DNA from: Paenibacillus sp. Root444D2
GTDB lineage: Bacteria; Bacillota; Bacilli; Paenibacillales; NBRC-103111
NCBI RefSeq assembly: GCF_001426375.1
Contig: NZ_LMEO01000023.1
Coordinates: 45,592-109,591, forward strand
DNA: 64,000 nucleotides
Reading direction: 5' to 3'
The notes beneath the pieces are model-generated. The model was given only the letters and a program-made list of their open reading frames with translations, did not search any database and was not told where the DNA came from. Both the position numbers and the translations under genes were made by a program. Of the stretch, positions 62,838 through 64,000 are shown piece by piece (the first letter of the stretch is position 1; every line of letters starts with the position of its first letter).

Positions 62838-63914
62838 GTGGGAAGCGTTAACAAAATTAGAGTAGGTATTATTGGAGCGGGAAATATTGGCGGGGTTCAT
62901 ATTCGTGAATTTTCAAAGCTAGCCAATTTATGTGAAATTACGGCGATTACGGATGCCTATCTGCCACTCGCGGAAGCACGCGCGCAGGAACATGGTATTC
63001 CTTACGTGCCGGCTACCCCCGAAGAACTTATACAAAGTGCGAATGTAGACGCTGTTATTATCGGCGTGCCTAATATGCACCATGCTTCGCTTGCTGTACA
63101 AGCGATTGAAGCAGGTAAGCATGTGCTGATTGAGAAGCCAATGGGTATTAATGCAGAAGCGGCCAAACAAATTTACAAGGCCAGTCAAGCATCAGATAAA
63201 GTCGTCATGATCGGTCACCAAATGCGCTGGGAATCCGTGCCCCTTCAGATCAAAGAGCAGGTCGATGCCGGTGAGCTAGGCAAAATTTATACAGCGAAAA
63301 CAGGTTGGTTCCGCCGCAAGGGTATTCCTGGTTGGGGCACCTGGTTTACGAAAATGGAGGAGTCCGGCGGGGGCCCGCTGATTGATATTGGCGTTCATAT
63401 GCTGGATCTTGCCCTCTACTTGATGGGGAATCCGAAGCCAGTGTCGGTATCGGGCGCTACGTATGCCGAATTCGGGCCTCGCCGCAAAGGAATCGGAACA
63501 TGGGGTACGCCGAATTGGAACGGTACGTATGACGTCGAAGATTTGGCTACTGCTTTGATTCGCATGGAAGATGGCAGCACGCTGACGCTGGAAGTGAGCT
63601 GGGCCGTACATATGGATACGGACAATACACCGTTCGTTCACCTGATGGGAACAGAAGGCGGAGCGAGCTATCGCGGAGCTAACGGTAAGCTGTTGACGGA
63701 GAAGTTTAATAAAGCAATTGAGACCGATCTGAAGAAACCGGATGATGATGAGGGTGAACGTCTGCGCCTCAGCCTCCATTTCCTAGATTGCATTCGTGAA
63801 GGCAAACAACCGATTACATCGGCACTCTCCGGCTATACGAACAATTTAATTCTCGATGCTATTTACGAATCTTCACGAACTGGGAATGAAGTGAAGCTGA
63901 ACTGGAACGAATAA
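62838..63914 (+). CDS. Gfo/Idh/MocA-family oxidoreductase
   Basis: 358 aa from GTG 62838 after GAGGAGG. NAD(P) motif GIIGAGNIGG, EKP motif in HVLIEKPMGIN, MIGHQMRW, and GGGPLIDIGVHMLDLALYLMG. Sugar/inositol dehydrogenase or related; substrate unknown. The next gene starts 20 nt on, so they form an operon. Confidence 0.92.
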   Translation: MGSVNKIRVGIIGAGNIGGVHIREFSKLANLCEITAITDAYLPLAEARAQEHGIPYVPATPEELIQSANVDAVIIGVPNMHHASLAVQAIEAGKHVLIEKPMGINAEAAKQIYKASQASDKVVMIGHQMRWESVPLQIKEQVDAGELGKIYTAKTGWFRRKGIPGWGTWFTKMEESGGGPLIDIGVHMLDLALYLMGNPKPVSVSGATYAEFGPRRKGIGTWGTPNWNGTYDVEDLATALIRMEDGSTLTLEVSWAVHMDTDNTPFVHLMGTEGGASYRGANGKLLTEKFNKAIETDLKKPDDDEGERLRLSLHFLDCIREGKQPITSALSGYTNNLILDAIYESSRTGNEVKLNWNE

Positions 63915-63936
63915 CATCACACTTGGAGGAATGAAT

Positions 63937-64000
63937 ATGCTTAGAGGATTAACGGGGGCTGGACTCGGCAAGCTTGAAAGTAATGAACAATTCATAGAGT
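63937..64000 (+). CDS. probable sugar phosphate isomerase/epimerase, 5' fragment at the window edge
   Basis: ATG 63937, 6 nt after GGAGGA; only about 21 codons are visible (MLRGLTGAGLGKLESNEQFI). Paenibacillus Gfo/Idh/MocA genes are often followed by TIM-barrel sugar isomerases with a similar start, so the call rests mainly on context. Confidence 0.45.
   Translation, partial: MLRGLTGAGLGKLESNEQFIE

Overview
The window looks like chromosomal DNA of a Bacillales bacterium, most likely Paenibacillus or a close relative. Gene starts mostly carry strong AGGAGG-type ribosome binding sites. Gene families match the Bacillus/Paenibacillus set: PaiA/PaiB, YmaF, a YvgK-ModA-ModB molybdate locus, RNase J, an Fnr with C-terminal cysteines, and a ba3-type oxidase with subunit IIa. 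Genus is inferred from gene content only. No rRNA, tRNA, CRISPR array, IS element or prophage was seen.

Layout. 1-1.6 kb: a minus-strand operon of PadR regulator, pentapeptide-repeat protein and the start of an ABC ATPase, behind a promoter whose spacer is a perfect palindrome. 1.9-3.7 kb: a large Rieske protein. 4-5.7 kb: an AT-rich marR-paiA-paiB block with a perfect palindrome before marR. 5.9-14.3 kb: a CGNR zinc-finger protein; a minus-strand enolase-superfamily / pyruvate-oxidase-like / SDR operon; a divergent block of 4-TM protein, 59-aa protein, GMC oxidoreductase, FUSC-type exporter broken by one stop codon, and YmaF. 14.4-17.7 kb: a VanY-VanZ-VanR-VanS-like cluster without ligase genes, then a 2-hydroxyacid dehydrogenase and an MBL hydrolase.

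20-32 kb is an oxygen/redox and nitrate-respiration-like region. It holds a DoxX protein, mobA, a three-subunit ba3 oxidase, a STAS protein, a PAS-PAS-GGDEF-EAL gene with an amber stop, a chemoreceptor, a hemerythrin, an Fe-S-type fnr and a GAF/response-regulator/kinase set resembling nreA-nreC-nreB. Palindromes TGTGA-N6-TCACA (one with a mismatch) lie before doxX, the oxidase and hemerythrin, each 20-21 nt before a good -10 box. This is the geometry of Fnr-activated class II promoters. A fourth site lies between fnr and the nre-like genes.

32-47.7 kb: a second NarL-type two-component system, a CE7-like esterase, two MFS transporters, an RNase J followed by a 113-bp tandem palindromic repeat, DoxX/TetR, a quinone-oxidoreductase-like MDR, a Ppx/GppA-like protein, a 1.1-kb repeat-rich gap (114-bp tandem repeat plus one arm of a dispersed ~270-bp repeat), and an OmpR-type regulator divergent from a REC-EAL protein. 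47.7-64 kb: a 1087-aa hybrid kinase, PhzF-like protein, small proteins, a secreted protein, modB-modA with divergent yvgK-like regulator, an ABC-F protein, an SRPBCC protein, a spermidine-synthase-like protein, a GyrI-like protein, and an AraC regulator divergent from a Gfo/Idh/MocA dehydrogenase and the start of a probable sugar isomerase. mobA, modBA and fnr together suggest a molybdoenzyme such as nitrate reductase outside the window.
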